A stretch of 5,963 nucleotides of DNA from NCBI GenBank assembly GCA_934589155.1, contig CAKTNP010000050.1, forward strand, positions 1 through 5,963. Direction: 5' to 3'. The translations under genes and the position numbers were made by a program. The stretch is from an uncultured Oscillospiraceae bacterium. Its GTDB lineage: Bacteria > Bacillota > Clostridia > Oscillospirales > Oscillospiraceae. This document shows positions 5,752 through 5,963 of this stretch, piece by piece. Positions within the stretch are counted from its first letter, which is position 1, and each line of letters begins with the position of its first letter. Under the pieces are notes generated by a model, which saw nothing but the letters and a program-made list of their open reading frames with translations, did not search any database and was not told the origin of the DNA.

Positions 5752-5961
5752 ATGAAAATTCTACATGAACTTTCGTGGCTATGGGAAACGCTGGGCATTG
5801 CACTTGTGGCTGCGGCTGTCTGCATGGCTTGCGCCGCGCTGATCTGCAAAGCAGCGAAGAAGAAGCTCAGCAAAAAGTTGTTGGCGGTCATAGGGGCTGC
5901 GGCATTTGTGGGCGCGATTCTGGCGGTCATTCTGATCGCCCGGACACCGATGCCGCTTTGA
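5752..5961 (+). CDS. Small two-span membrane protein, 69 aa, unknown function
   Basis: I do not recognise the family. The ATG follows AGGAG (5739-5743) with 8 nt spacing, and the gene ends in TGA just inside the window. The product has a short N-terminal segment, a first hydrophobic helix (about residues 14-32, LGIALVAAAVCMACAALIC), a lysine-rich turn (33-42: K33, K36, K37, K38, K41, K42) and a second helix (about 43-63) ending ARTPMPL. By the positive-inside rule the turn faces the cytoplasm and both ends lie outside. It stands after the operon terminator, so it is a separate unit with a possible weak -10 (TATAAA, 5717-5722) and no clear -35. The gene looks less GC-rich than fumC and its neighbours. 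It may be the first gene of a unit continuing to the right. Confidence 0.75.
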   Translation: MKILHELSWLWETLGIALVAAAVCMACAALICKAAKKKLSKKLLAVIGAAAFVGAILAVILIARTPMPL

Positions 5962-5963
5962 TA

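Overview
The window looks like chromosomal core DNA from a GC-rich anaerobic member of the Bacillota, most like the Oscillospiraceae/Clostridia. This placement is inferred from the strong AGGAGG-type ribosome binding sites, consensus sigma-A promoters, CCA-encoding tRNA genes and the style of the proteins. No database was searched. I see no mobile element, CRISPR array, integrase or clear horizontal-transfer boundary.

Layout. Bases 1-227 hold tRNA-Gly(GCC) and tRNA-Cys(GCA), separated by a perfect 11-bp hairpin and closed by a rho-independent terminator. Bases 331-1062 (+) encode a 243-residue protein that I read as a divergent relative of alkyladenine (3-methyladenine) DNA glycosylase. It converges on a probable 35-residue single-span membrane microprotein (1104-1211, -). 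The two stop codons lie at mirror positions in the arms of one 24-bp hairpin, which probably terminates both genes. Bases 1370-2368 (-) encode PdxA, with its own terminator and a near-consensus promoter. The rest of the 1063-1369 gap, about 1221-1330, shows nothing I can name.

The 292-bp divergent spacer (2369-2660) holds two outward-facing promoters, both with TTGACA and 17-bp spacing. An AT-rich imperfect palindrome lies between them. The right-hand promoter has perfect -35 and -10 hexamers plus an extended -10, and leads through a leader of about 100 nt into a probable operon. The operon genes are an LDH/MDH-family dehydrogenase (2661-3608), class II fumarase FumC (3628-5004) and an FmdE-family protein (5049-5594), followed by a strong terminator (5607-5643). 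A separate small two-span membrane protein (5752-5961) ends the window.

How the genes fit together. The dehydrogenase has the overall look of an L-lactate dehydrogenase but carries Arg (R81) where LDHs have the specificity residue Gln102. Together with the fumarase 19 bp downstream, this suggests malate dehydrogenase. The pair would then interconvert oxaloacetate, malate and fumarate, as in the reductive arm of the TCA cycle used for fermentative redox balance. The FmdE-like protein is cotranscribed but its role is unknown. I do not see a wholly new system. The points most worth following are the specificity switch, the altered glycosylase-like protein, the degenerate FmdE-like protein in the mdh-fumC operon, and the microprotein with its shared terminator.
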